Shown here in pieces: positions 15,738 through 24,845 of a DNA stretch of 64,000 nt. Under the pieces are notes generated by a model, which worked only from the letters and a program-made list of their open reading frames with translations, searched no databases and was not told the origin of the DNA. A program made the position numbers and the translations under genes. Numbering within the stretch: position 1 is the stretch's first letter; every line of letters starts with the position of its first letter. This DNA is from Rhizobium mongolense subsp. loessense (lineage in GTDB: Bacteria; Pseudomonadota; Alphaproteobacteria; Rhizobiales; Rhizobiaceae). The stretch spans positions 186,001 through 250,000 of the forward strand of contig NZ_FMTM01000008.1 in the NCBI RefSeq assembly GCF_900099775.1. Reading direction: 5' to 3'.

Positions 15738-15985
15738 TATTTGTAGCTCAGATAGGCGCTGATCGCGGCCACGATGAGGGCCAGGATCGCGGTGATGTTG
15801 GTGATGAAGGATTGGTTGGTCGATGCCTTGGCCTTGAGGGAGGCGATATCCACCTCCCCCGCCGACATCCGCCCCTCTAGCGTGTCGATGCGCTGGGATT
15901 GCGCGGACGCGAGACTGATGAGCGTGTCCACCTTGCCCTCGACCCTGCCAATCAACAGCAGGGCCTCGGTGTTCATGTGTTCCAT
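15737..15985 (-). CDS. Small coiled-coil membrane protein, holin candidate
   Basis: 82 residues: an N-terminal amphipathic coiled coil (LIGRVEGKVDTLISLASAQS QRIDTLEGRM) and one C-terminal transmembrane helix (FITNITAILALIVAAISAYL). This layout is found in hemolysin XhlA-like and class II/III holin-like proteins. Its position between tail fibre and terminase genes matches T7 gp17.5 (holin). The start overlaps the preceding stop in a TAATG. No lysis activity is shown by the sequence alone. Confidence 0.6.
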   Translation of the reverse strand: MEHMNTEALLLIGRVEGKVDTLISLASAQSQRIDTLEGRMSAGEVDIASLKAKASTNQSFITNITAILALIVAAISAYLSYK

Positions 15986-16410
15986 TATAGCCCCGCTGCC
16001 CAGACCCAGAGGGCGTCTAGCTGCTCCGGGGGGATTGCGAGAGCCTCAGCGAGGTCGAGCACTGCGATATGAAGGCGCTCGAAGGTGGTCGCCTCCGTCA
16101 GCTCGATCTTCATCATTTCCTTGTCCATATCGGACAGGGCGAGGCTGTCGACGGTGGCTGTAACGCTGGCCTTAGTGATACCGATGCTAGCCGCTGCGAG
16201 CCAGAACTGCCGGGAGGTCAACTTCGGCATCCGTTCACGAAGCTCTTCCAGAGGTACTGCAGCAAACGCCTTCAGGCCGAAGTCCCACTTCAGGTGGGCG
16301 TACTCAGGTCCGGTTGAAACTTCGATACCGCCGTCAGGCACCGAGCCGATGTAGGAACCAAGATAGTTACCTGCACCATCGACGTAGAAACGTTGAGTGT
16401 TGTCGGTCAT
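15985..16410 (-). CDS. Tail-fibre-associated protein
   Basis: A 141-residue protein directly after the tail fibre gene; the ATG follows the fibre stop by one base. The C-terminal half (LTSRQFWLAAASIGITKASV, EATTFERLHIAVLDLAEALA, IPPEQLDALW) resembles the helical module common at the ends of phage tail fibre and fibre assembly proteins (DUF4376-like). It probably assists folding or is a fibre accessory. The N-terminus has a beta-rich segment (RFYVDGAGNYLGSYIGSV). Confidence 0.6.
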   Translation of the reverse strand: MTDNTQRFYVDGAGNYLGSYIGSVPDGGIEVSTGPEYAHLKWDFGLKAFAAVPLEELRERMPKLTSRQFWLAAASIGITKASVTATVDSLALSDMDKEMMKIELTEATTFERLHIAVLDLAEALAIPPEQLDALWVWAAGL

Positions 16411-16411
16411 G

Positions 16412-17965
16412 TTAGCTTGCCTTGAGAATGAGCTTGGAATCGGCTGCGGAAGGTCTCGATGACGAGCCAGCACCGGTATTCCTATCCGGGATAAGGGCCA
16501 TTACATTGACCGCTCCCATGCGGCAGTAGATATTCGTCGCGTCAGCCCAGAGAGCAACGCCGTAGCCAGCTTCTGATCCACTATGGTCGATGCTACCGCC
16601 AAGCAGCATTTCTTGGCCGTTGCTCCAATTCATGTAGGACGTAGTCGGCGTCCAGTATGCGGCAATCTGGGTCGGCTTATAGCCAAGACCGTGAGCAACC
16701 GTCAGGAGACCTCCGAAGGTGACAGCCAACTGTCCGCTGGTGAACATGCGTGCCACTTCGCGGTAGTTCGTACCATCGTGGGAGAACACGATGCCGCCAT
16801 CATTTGGCAGGCATAGCAGGTCGCCGCTTAGGTCGTTAGCAATACGGAAGCCTGCTGCGTCTCCGCTACCGTCCCGGTGCTGTATGTAACCCTGCCGAAC
16901 AGTGGCTTTCCAGAACGACAAATAGGGGTCAGAAGTCGTGTCTGAGGTAATAATCCTCAACGCTTCTCCACCGCCTGTAATCGTCGCCATTCCAGTGATT
17001 TGCGGGGAGGCGCTGTCTGCTTTGGCGTTCAAAGCTGTCTGCTGCGCGGTCGAAACTGGAAACGCCGAAGGTGCCAGTCCATCGACCGTATCGGCGTCGA
17101 GACCAGAACCCGCACCGTCAACCGTCTTGATCTTCGCCAGCACATCGGCGGCAGTGTAAGCCGACGAGTTCAGCTTCGTGCCGAGAGATGTATCGATCTC
17201 CGTCTTCGTGTAGTAGCTCGACGGGTCGAACAGAGCAGCGTCCTGAGCCGACTGAGCGGCAGCATCAGCGGAAGCCGCAGCGGCGTTCTTCGAGGCCAGA
17301 GCATCGGCAGCGCTTGCCGCAGCTTCGGAAGCCTTGGTCGTGGCCGTGTTCTTGGACGTGTTCGCAGCCGTCGCAGAAGCGGCAGCTTCGGAAGCCTTGG
17401 TGGTCGCGGTGTTTGCTTGGGTCGTCGCCGTCGATGCCGAACCGGCTGAAGCGGTCGCGGAATTTGCCGAGGCGCTTGCCGAGGAAGCTGCATCGCTGGC
17501 CTTCTGGGTGGCCTGCACGAGCTGGGAAGTCATCGCCGTTTCGGCCCACCGCTTGTTCACTGCGTCCTGCGGCTGCGTCGGATCGAGAAGGTTGGCAATG
17601 CGGCGCTGCAAAGCAGAGAACGAACCATCCTCCGTCACACCGAGAGAAGCCTCACCGAGGTCAAACGCTTCCTGCGCGAGGTAGAAGACCTGCAAGGTGG
17701 CGAGATCGAGATCGCTTTCGACGAGCGTCGAGCCGTCCACGAAGTCGACCATCACGGTGTCACGAGGGGTAACTCGGCGTCTGTCAACGATTGCGCCAGC
17801 AGCCGGGGCTGTGGCCGTCTGGATAGAAGTTTCCGACAGCCAGGTGTAGGAGACAGCAACGCCATTCACCTTCACCTGAACGTGGGTCTTAGAGAGGTAG
17901 GGAAAAGGTACCGTAAAGACGCGGGTAGTCCCATCCCCGAGGGATTGCGCATAGGCAAGAGCCAT
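16412..17965 (-). CDS. Tail fibre protein (T7 gp17-like N-terminus)
   Basis: A 517-residue fibre. The ATG at 17965 starts the conserved N-terminal virion-attachment domain (SLGDGTTRVFTVPFPYLSKT HVQVKVNG). A long Ala/Ser/Thr heptad region (about 165-265) should form a trimeric coiled-coil shaft. The C-terminal region (GLGYKPTQIAAYWTPTTSYM) has the look of a receptor-binding tip. Host range is probably set by the C-terminus. A terminator and palindromic site 6 lie upstream, so its expression may differ from that of the internal virion genes. Confidence 0.85.
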   Translation of the reverse strand: MALAYAQSLGDGTTRVFTVPFPYLSKTHVQVKVNGVAVSYTWLSETSIQTATAPAAGAIVDRRRVTPRDTVMVDFVDGSTLVESDLDLATLQVFYLAQEAFDLGEASLGVTEDGSFSALQRRIANLLDPTQPQDAVNKRWAETAMTSQLVQATQKASDAASSASASANSATASAGSASTATTQANTATTKASEAAASATAANTSKNTATTKASEAAASAADALASKNAAAASADAAAQSAQDAALFDPSSYYTKTEIDTSLGTKLNSSAYTAADVLAKIKTVDGAGSGLDADTVDGLAPSAFPVSTAQQTALNAKADSASPQITGMATITGGGEALRIITSDTTSDPYLSFWKATVRQGYIQHRDGSGDAAGFRIANDLSGDLLCLPNDGGIVFSHDGTNYREVARMFTSGQLAVTFGGLLTVAHGLGYKPTQIAAYWTPTTSYMNWSNGQEMLLGGSIDHSGSEAGYGVALWADATNIYCRMGAVNVMALIPDRNTGAGSSSRPSAADSKLILKAS

Positions 17966-17987
17966 GTGTGTGTCTTTCTTGGAAATG

Positions 17988-18016
17988 AAAAAGGCCCCCG
18001 AGTTTCCCCGAGGGCC
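17988..18016 (-). terminator. Terminator ahead of the tail fibre gene
   Basis: Minus-strand hairpin GGCCCTCGGG-GAAA-CTCGGGGGCC (10 bp with two wobbles and a GNRA-type loop) followed by TTTTT. It lies just after the stop of the gp16-like gene. Confidence 0.75.
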
Positions 18017-18020
18017 AGCC

Positions 18021-18034
18021 ATTCACTGGTGGAT
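18021..18034. promoter_or_regulatory. Palindromic operator-like site 6
   Basis: ATTCACTGGTGGAT, placed between the gp16-like stop codon (18039) and the terminator hairpin. Confidence 0.7.
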
Positions 18035-18038
18035 TGTT

Positions 18039-21000
18039 TTAGTCGCGAAGCTCGCGCCGAGGCAGGCCTGAGCCAGCCCAGTTAAGGAACTGGACAGCGC
18101 CCATCATGCGCGAGAACGGCAGGACGCGAGTGAGGTTCTGCCAATCGGTCTGAGAGTAGTCGTCCCCGAAGGCAGCAGAGGTGACACCGGCAACGCCAGC
18201 AAAGCCGGTCGAGATCAGGTCACCAGTCGGGTTGCCGAGAGCGCCCTGCATGGTCGTCTTCAGGCCCGAGGAGCGGGTGTCGAAGATCGGCTCATCTCCG
18301 AAGAACTGCCAGCCGATGTCAGCCGCCATTGGGATCAAGGCGCTTTCCGACGAGCGGGAGAAGCCAGCCAAGGCCAGCTTGGACCACGACAGACGTTCCT
18401 TTAGTTGGTCCTCGCGGTCCTCCCTGCCAAGCAGGTTGAGGTGTATCTGACCGGCATAGACCAGCGAACCGAGGAAGCTCGATGCCAGCATGCCGAAGAT
18501 CGCGGGACCGTCACGCAGGTTCAAGCCCTGCAACAGCGCCTTGGTGTGAGCAGCCATCGCGAAGGTGCGGAACTGCATGACCATCTGGCCCAGCGGGTGA
18601 GCCATCCAGCGGTGCATCTGACCGGGGTCGTTCTCAAGGATCATCGTCCGGTTCAGCCGGAACATCGCATCCTCGAAGAGCGAGAGGGTGTTACCGTCCC
18701 AGTTCTTGATGCCGAGGCTCTGAAGCTTCGAGGGAGACTTCACACCGCCCTTGAAGGTGGCGTGCGTCCTAATTGCTTCGAAGATCTTATCAGCATCGTC
18801 CTTGCCAAGCCCGAGGGCACGAAGACGCTCTGCATCGATCTTATCCCCGAACATCGCCATCTTGGTGAACTTCACGGCAGCCGCACGGGCCGACCACTTC
18901 TGGAACACACGGTTGATCGGGGCCATGCCCGAGCCCATCGAGACGAAGCGGTTCATCGCGTGGAGCTTCGGGTTCACCGCACCGGCCACTCGCTGGGTCA
19001 TCGAATCGGTCCCGCTGGTGATCGGAACGCCCATCTCGTCCATGTCGAGGTAGTGCGCGGTGCGCTCGTAGTCGGTACCGAAGGCACCCAGCGCGTCCAG
19101 CTCCTCAGCCACCTCATCGGTCATCTTACCCGAGCGGGCCATGTCGATCAGATGGCGGAAGGAAGGTACCGCCTGAAATGTCGTTTTGATGCCAACCTGA
19201 GAGACTTGACGACCGAACTCAGGCACCTGCGAGAAACCCACCTGCCCCATCAGGCGCAGGAAGTTGAAGTCCCTCAGCATGCGCAAGAACGTCGCCCCAT
19301 CAGAGCCACGGTCGATGCCAGCCAGCGGTGTGCCGGTAATGGCCGAGTACAGGAAGTCGAGGTTCTTCTCATCGAGCGTGTTGTTCGCGCCGCTCGCCTC
19401 GCCCACGGACTTGATCTGGTTCTTCAGCTTCGTCCAGTCGTTCGCATTCCTGATGCCGTCTACCAGCAGGTCGCCGGTCACGGGGTCACGGACTTGGATG
19501 CGGGCCATGGCGATCTGGCCGCTCATGTTCCGCGAGTAGAGCTGGAAGGCCGTGTGCGGGTCTTTGACATAGAAGTCTGCGATGCTGAGCTTCTGTCGAC
19601 CGCCATGCTTGTCCCAGACATCCGCGAAGTGGTTCTCATCGAGCATGATGCGGGCCTTCATGCGGGCTGCTCCGCTGGCCTCGTCTTCCTTCTTCGTATT
19701 GCGCGATGCCCACGCCTTCACGTTGGCGATCTGGTCGTCGTCGAGGTAATGCTTCAGCTCCACCTCAAGGTCATCGAGATCGAAGCCGATACTGCCACTG
19801 CCGAACATCTCCTCACCAGAGCTGAGCTTCTGCATACGGTCGAGGACCGCGTAGCCCATGCGCTTGGCGATGGCAGGGTCGATGTCAGGCTGACGCTTCA
19901 GGATGGCGTCACGGAACAGGTCCGTCAGACCACCCTTCTCGTCCATGCTGTAGCCGATCTGCCTGATCAGCTTGGTTGCCTTGGCGAGATGAGGATAGCG
20001 CGGGAAGTAGTTCTCCACGCCGATCTCGGTCCGCGTTAGACCCAGCTCTTGGGCTTCCTTCCAGAAGGATTTCATTTCCGACTGGAACGCCCCGGCAGCC
20101 TGCTTCACCTCAGCGGGAAACTGAGCGCGGACAGACAGGTTCTCCTCGCGGATGTAATCGGTGATCTGCTCGTTGAACCGCAGCTTGGCGTCTTGGCTCT
20201 TGAAGCCGTTGATGCCGTTTGCCTTGCGGTACTTCTTCCAGGCATCGTCGTAGCCCCGATACCAGTTGATCTGGGCCACGCGCAGTCGGCGCTGCATGCG
20301 CTCGGTCGCGGCGATCTGGGTCACCACCCCGCTGCCCCTCTTGGCACGGACACCGTCCTCACCGAGGTAGCGAGCAACAGCCTGCGCCATCGGGTTCTTC
20401 GAGTTCATAAGCTGGCCGACCGTGTCCATGCGCCAGTTCAGGAAGCGGCCCTTGGGGTCGAGACGCTTGAAGTCGTCGATCAGGTTGGACGTATCGCTGC
20501 GAGTGAAGTTATCACCCATCACAGCGGCAGCACCAACCGAGCCGGGATTAGCGGTCGGAGTAGCCGCCTCAGTCCGCATCTGCTCCCCGAGCTTCGCGAT
20601 TTGCTTGGCCTCTTCTGTGAACATTGGGTTGCGCCGGAAGGCTCCCATCACACCGCCCATAACGAGGCCGGTACCGATGCTGTATTTCAGCTCATCGAAG
20701 GACACATCGCGGGTCGGGTCTACAGCCGTGAGGGGGATGTCAGTGGCGAGGTTACCGGCCACGCCTTCAGCAGCAGCAAGGCCGACCATGCCCACGCGAC
20801 CGAGACGAGCGGCCACAGCAGCCGGGGCACCGAGGCCACCTGTCACTGCACCGATCGCAGCCGTAGCGGCGATAGCACCGGGGTCAGTCAAGGCAGCCCC
20901 GAAGGAGATGATCGTGCCGGCCGTGCCCAGCGAGGCGATCTTGCGATTGTCTTCAAGCTGGGTCAGCAGCCGGTCGCGAATGGCCGCAGCGTGTTCGTCA

Positions 21001-21815
21001 GAGACAGCGTCCTCGAACTCGTCGAGGTACTCGTCGGGTATGCTCTGGCCGAACGCTTCGAGCTTCTCCTTGGTCAGCTTGTAGTCCGGTTCAGGGTCGT
21101 AATGACCGAGCGCACGGAAGGGCGTCAGGATGGACCACTCGTTCTTCACGGCTGTCGCGATTGCATCGCCGTAAGACGGCTGAGCGGCCTGACGGTCCTT
21201 CTCCTGCTGGACCTCTTCGGCCCGCGTGACGTTCATCGTAGGCACCACGTCGGAGGTGCTGATGCGGCCCTGATCGTGAACCGAGAAGTCGCCGGGGTTC
21301 TGGGAGTTGCCCATCGATCCCGGCATGACGAGGCCAGCGGGGCCGTTACCGACAACCGTGTCACCCATCTTCTTTGCCCAGAGACCGGCGAACTCGGAAG
21401 CGAGCATGCCCGTCTGGCCACCGTTCCCGACAACCGCAGCGCGACCGACGAGGTTCACTGCCATGGCGTTCGGGTTGGCCAAGAGGTTCAGCGCCCCACC
21501 GGCACCCTGCTGGTGCGCGAGGTATAGTTCGCACTTCGACAGGTCACGCCCGAGCTTCTTCTTGAGGAAGTTCTGGTTGTCCCGCGTGAAACGCATGAAG
21601 GCGTCAGCACTGGCATAGGCATCGAACTTCGACGCGCCATTGCCGTACTTGCCCCATGTGCTGTCGATGAATTGATAAAGACCCCCTGCGGAGGAGGTCT
21701 TATTCTGTGCGTGAGGATTGAGGCCGCTCTCGATCTGGGCAGTTCGGAGGGCATAGTCTTGGTCGACGCCATAGCGGTTCGCGGCATCAATGATGATTGA
21801 CCTGATGTCGGCCAT
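18039..21815 (-). CDS. Internal virion protein D with transglycosylase domain (T7 gp16-like)
   Basis: A 1258-residue core protein ejected into the host with the DNA. The N-terminal 140 residues are a lytic transglycosylase domain: YALRTAQIESGLNPHAQNKT with the catalytic Glu29, then SAGGLYQFIDSTWGKYG. It would open peptidoglycan during infection. A hydrophobic segment (about residues 305-360, GTIISFGAALTDPGAIAATA) may enter the membrane, as in T7 gp16 channel formation. The rest is a long helical tail. Length is close to T7 gp16 (1318). Confidence 0.9.
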   Translation of the reverse strand: MADIRSIIIDAANRYGVDQDYALRTAQIESGLNPHAQNKTSSAGGLYQFIDSTWGKYGNGASKFDAYASADAFMRFTRDNQNFLKKKLGRDLSKCELYLAHQQGAGGALNLLANPNAMAVNLVGRAAVVGNGGQTGMLASEFAGLWAKKMGDTVVGNGPAGLVMPGSMGNSQNPGDFSVHDQGRISTSDVVPTMNVTRAEEVQQEKDRQAAQPSYGDAIATAVKNEWSILTPFRALGHYDPEPDYKLTKEKLEAFGQSIPDEYLDEFEDAVSDEHAAAIRDRLLTQLEDNRKIASLGTAGTIISFGAALTDPGAIAATAAIGAVTGGLGAPAAVAARLGRVGMVGLAAAEGVAGNLATDIPLTAVDPTRDVSFDELKYSIGTGLVMGGVMGAFRRNPMFTEEAKQIAKLGEQMRTEAATPTANPGSVGAAAVMGDNFTRSDTSNLIDDFKRLDPKGRFLNWRMDTVGQLMNSKNPMAQAVARYLGEDGVRAKRGSGVVTQIAATERMQRRLRVAQINWYRGYDDAWKKYRKANGINGFKSQDAKLRFNEQITDYIREENLSVRAQFPAEVKQAAGAFQSEMKSFWKEAQELGLTRTEIGVENYFPRYPHLAKATKLIRQIGYSMDEKGGLTDLFRDAILKRQPDIDPAIAKRMGYAVLDRMQKLSSGEEMFGSGSIGFDLDDLEVELKHYLDDDQIANVKAWASRNTKKEDEASGAARMKARIMLDENHFADVWDKHGGRQKLSIADFYVKDPHTAFQLYSRNMSGQIAMARIQVRDPVTGDLLVDGIRNANDWTKLKNQIKSVGEASGANNTLDEKNLDFLYSAITGTPLAGIDRGSDGATFLRMLRDFNFLRLMGQVGFSQVPEFGRQVSQVGIKTTFQAVPSFRHLIDMARSGKMTDEVAEELDALGAFGTDYERTAHYLDMDEMGVPITSGTDSMTQRVAGAVNPKLHAMNRFVSMGSGMAPINRVFQKWSARAAAVKFTKMAMFGDKIDAERLRALGLGKDDADKIFEAIRTHATFKGGVKSPSKLQSLGIKNWDGNTLSLFEDAMFRLNRTMILENDPGQMHRWMAHPLGQMVMQFRTFAMAAHTKALLQGLNLRDGPAIFGMLASSFLGSLVYAGQIHLNLLGREDREDQLKERLSWSKLALAGFSRSSESALIPMAADIGWQFFGDEPIFDTRSSGLKTTMQGALGNPTGDLISTGFAGVAGVTSAAFGDDYSQTDWQNLTRVLPFSRMMGAVQFLNWAGSGLPRRELRD

Positions 21816-21824
21816 GAGGGTTCC

Positions 21825-23849
21825 TTAGCGTGCGTTCTGCTTCGTCGTCACCTCGTCGATCTTCTGATCGCGATTGCGCTTACGCAGGTCGTTCAGGGTA
21901 TTGAGTGAGAAATAGATGTCGTTAGACTCCGGGGCCGCAGGCATGCGGTCGGATTTGCGGACGATGTAGTAGCCACCCGTGCCATTGCTCTGGCCGATGG
22001 TCAGGTCGTCGATGTCGTAGTTCAGATCGCCCTTGTGCTTCTCGACAAACTCCGAGAGGTACTGGTTAACCAGCGGCTCGAAGTCGCCCGGGAGGCGCTT
22101 GTCGTTCTTGATGTACGAGCCAGCGACGTTGATGTGGTTCTTCTGGAACGTTTCCTTCGCCTGCTCGATGGCCTCGTCGTTGTCCTTACCAAGCAGCGCA
22201 TACTGCTTAGCGAGACGGATGACCTCGCTCCTGACGTAGTTCTGGTTACCGGCTGTCTGCTTTCCGAACACCCATTCGCCCCAAGTCGTCGAGCTGGAGA
22301 CTGCGGAGTTCACCGCGCTGTCGATGCTCTCGTACTTGAGCTTCAGGCCCTCATCCATCTGGTTCGGGTCTTGCGTCACCGCATGGGCGATGCGCAGGGC
22401 ACCCTCAGGCGTACCTGCGTTACCCGCCTCTTCCGCCAGTCGGGCAGCCTCGAAGAACTCCAGAGCGTCCTTGTTAAGGAACTTCGCGAGATACTGAGGG
22501 CTGTCCTTGTAGAGGTCTTGGTAGGTGTCGTAAGCGTCCTTGGCAGACGGGGGGATTTCGCCGGTAGCAGCGTTCAGGCTGATCTGTCCTGGGGCACCGT
22601 TCATGGCCTTGAACCAGACGGGATGCTCCAGACCAGAGCCGACGAATTTCTCCTTCTCCAGACGGCGAGCGAGCAGCGGGCGCTTCTCGGGGTCTTTCTC
22701 CCGATAGGCAGCTTCCTCCGATGCCTTGGTGATCAGCCGGTTGGCGACCTCCTTCTTCTGGCTGTCGGCGCTGACCGTCTTCAGCTCACCGTTCTTGTCA
22801 CGGACCTGTGCATCGCCAATGCCCAAGATCGCACCGGCCTCGGCAGCCTTCACGCCTTCGCTGTAGAGGTTCTCCTCATCAGCAGCGGCATCGGCAGCCA
22901 TGCGGTCCTTCATCTGGTCAGCGTCGATGCGAGCGAACAGCTTGGTGGCCGTATCGCCCACCTTAGCGTCCGTCATCAGGCTTCCCTTGTAAGGGCCGTC
23001 TGAGCGCTGGTGCTGGAGGATGGACTTGGCCAGATCGTAATCGCCACGGGTGGCAGCCTGATCGGCAAGCTGAAGCATCATCTCCTGCTGCTTTTGGAAC
23101 GGGATGCGGAGCAGCTCTTGGTTCTTGGTGAACTCTCCGAACATGCCTGCCGCAACATCGACCGGGGCCATACCCTCAGCACGGTTGAAGGTGGACTTAG
23201 CCGACCACCTCTCGAACACGTCACCTTGGCGAGTGTCCTGCACGAACTGGGCGCGGTCGTCGACCGACTGGTTGCGGAGCTTCTCGGTGAAGGCAGCGAT
23301 CTGCTTCGAGTAAGCCCCCATGAGAACCTTGTCGTCCCCGAACTCAGCCAGATCGTCCTTGATACGATCCCGCACGAAGGCGTCAACATCACCAGTCTGG
23401 CGGTCGAAGTCAGTCTGATAAGCCGACATGAGCTGCAGCGAGCGGTCGTAGGCCAGACGCTCACCGGCAAGCTCTCGACCAGCGAGGCTCGTCAGACCGG
23501 GGACAGCGCCCTCCTTGATTGCCTTGCGGACCTCGTCGGGGGACTTCTGCAGGAACGCCTGTCTCACTGCGGTGACATCGTCGTCTTGACGCTCCTGCCC
23601 CTGCACGTTCAGGAAGTTGTTGATGCTCGGCTGGATGGAAGCCAGAGACTTCGCCAAGCTCTCCCAGCCATTCGACCCAATCGGGGCCTGCTCGGGGCGG
23701 GCATAGGTATCAACCGGGGAAGCGCTCGGGGACAGTCCCTGCACCCTGATGTTGTCAGCGGAGGGTGTGCGAACGCGGCCACGGTTCTGGCCACCACCGG
23801 AGCGGCGGCGCTCTTCGTCAATGGGCCTCAGCCCCGGCAAACGTGCCAT
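21825..23849 (-). CDS. Internal virion protein C (T7 gp15-like)
   Basis: A 674-residue helical protein between the gp14- and gp16-like genes, as in T7 (gp15, 747 residues). The N-terminus is disordered and basic (MARLPGLRPIDEERRRSGGG); long Asp/Gln/Lys-rich helices follow (FTEKLRNQSVDDRAQFVQDT). It should form part of the internal core and the ejection tube through the periplasm. The stop lies 10 bases before the gp16-like start. Confidence 0.85.
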   Translation of the reverse strand: MARLPGLRPIDEERRRSGGGQNRGRVRTPSADNIRVQGLSPSASPVDTYARPEQAPIGSNGWESLAKSLASIQPSINNFLNVQGQERQDDDVTAVRQAFLQKSPDEVRKAIKEGAVPGLTSLAGRELAGERLAYDRSLQLMSAYQTDFDRQTGDVDAFVRDRIKDDLAEFGDDKVLMGAYSKQIAAFTEKLRNQSVDDRAQFVQDTRQGDVFERWSAKSTFNRAEGMAPVDVAAGMFGEFTKNQELLRIPFQKQQEMMLQLADQAATRGDYDLAKSILQHQRSDGPYKGSLMTDAKVGDTATKLFARIDADQMKDRMAADAAADEENLYSEGVKAAEAGAILGIGDAQVRDKNGELKTVSADSQKKEVANRLITKASEEAAYREKDPEKRPLLARRLEKEKFVGSGLEHPVWFKAMNGAPGQISLNAATGEIPPSAKDAYDTYQDLYKDSPQYLAKFLNKDALEFFEAARLAEEAGNAGTPEGALRIAHAVTQDPNQMDEGLKLKYESIDSAVNSAVSSSTTWGEWVFGKQTAGNQNYVRSEVIRLAKQYALLGKDNDEAIEQAKETFQKNHINVAGSYIKNDKRLPGDFEPLVNQYLSEFVEKHKGDLNYDIDDLTIGQSNGTGGYYIVRKSDRMPAAPESNDIYFSLNTLNDLRKRNRDQKIDEVTTKQNAR

Positions 23850-24388
23850 TAAACTCTCCCTGTCGTCCTCTGACGGACCTTGTAGTCGTTGTAGGAATCG
23901 AGACCGGCACCAGCGATCCTGAGACCCGCGTCGAAGAAGGACGGCTTTGCTGCCCGCTGGACCGAGTTGATGCGGTCCTCAGCGTTTGAGCGAATGCCCT
24001 TCATTTCGTTGTTGAGCTGGTTCAGCGTCCATTCGGTATTCTGATCGACGCGGTCGTTAGCGGTCGCAGCGCGGCCATCGAACTCAGCCAGGAGGGCGTC
24101 GACCGAGAGACCTGATACACCAGCCTCACCGGCTGCTGCCGTGGCCGTAGCCTTGGCTTCACGGGCATCACGAAGGTTGTCGGCTTTCTCAGCGCCAGCC
24201 TTCTCTTGCTCCTGCAGCATGCGCTGCTGGGTCTGGAACATCTGGTCGCGGGCGTTCTGGTTGGCGCGGGCTGCGTTCTCGCGGTACATGCGGTTCTGCT
24301 CATTGGCAGCTTGAACCTGCCCCTGATAGCTGAAGGCCTGCTGAGCTGCGCCGATTGCGAACCCGATCATCGAAAGGGGATCACACAT
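23849..24388 (-). CDS. Internal virion protein B (T7 gp14-like)
   Basis: A 179-residue protein with the typical N-terminus MCDPLSMIGFAIGAAQQAFS, a short hydrophobic stretch, then a long helical Gln/Asn/Ala-rich region (ENAARANQNARDQMFQTQQR). In T7 gp14 forms the outer-membrane channel of the ejection tube. It overlaps the preceding gene by 8 bases. Confidence 0.85.
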   Translation of the reverse strand: MCDPLSMIGFAIGAAQQAFSYQGQVQAANEQNRMYRENAARANQNARDQMFQTQQRMLQEQEKAGAEKADNLRDAREAKATATAAAGEAGVSGLSVDALLAEFDGRAATANDRVDQNTEWTLNQLNNEMKGIRSNAEDRINSVQRAAKPSFFDAGLRIAGAGLDSYNDYKVRQRTTGRV

Positions 24389-24845
24389 TGCGTATCCTCA
24401 CAAATTCGTAGAAGGGCAGGTTTCCCGGCCCCGGTGCGTTGACGGTTCTCAGAAACTTGAAGCCGAGCCAGCGGAGCCACATGAGGTGGACCGTATTGCG
24501 CTGATCGACGTAGTTCGTGAGGACCGGAAATTCTTGGTGGAAGGTTTCAATCCACTGCTTGGAGCGGCGGAGAAACCGTGTCTTGTTTGATTTGATCTCG
24601 TCACTTCCGAGGAGCCAGATGTATCCCACGTCACTGTCCGGTGACGGGCAGACGCCAAACATGGCCACTGCCTTATCGTCATCGTTCACAATGCTGATGC
24701 ACTCCTTCGAGAGAGTGATGCCGTCCCTGAGAGACTGCTCAGCACCGGCAGCGCCAGCAGCTTGCAGTTCCCTCAGGTCAGCCTCTCGAAGTCTTGGAGC
24801 GAGATACGTCACGTCCTCAGGAAGCGAGCGACGTGTTTCCAGCAT
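24381..24845 (-). CDS. gp13-like internal virion protein A (acetyltransferase-like fold)
   Basis: A 154-residue protein in the position of T7 gp13. The sequence ISIVNDDDKAVAMFGVCPSP, GYIWLLGSDEI, VLTNYVDQRNTVHLMWLRWL and GFKFLRTV follows the acetyltransferase-like fold of the DUF2833 family found in T7-like phages, with N..H..WL in the last helix. Enzyme activity is not implied. The ATG at 24845 overlaps the tail tube gene's stop (TGATG). Confidence 0.75.
   Translation of the reverse strand: MLETRRSLPEDVTYLAPRLREADLRELQAAGAAGAEQSLRDGITLSKECISIVNDDDKAVAMFGVCPSPDSDVGYIWLLGSDEIKSNKTRFLRRSKQWIETFHQEFPVLTNYVDQRNTVHLMWLRWLGFKFLRTVNAPGPGNLPFYEFVRIRNV

Noticed and set aside
17170-17500. Repeats in the tail fibre gene (Ala/Ser/Thr-rich)
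   Set aside because: Explained as codons of the coiled-coil shaft; not a DNA repeat array or CRISPR. No CRISPR array was seen anywhere in the window.
20049-21527. 492-residue plus-strand frame opposite the gp16-like gene
   Set aside because: It is the mirror of a high-GC coding sequence; the minus-strand product has clear family motifs.
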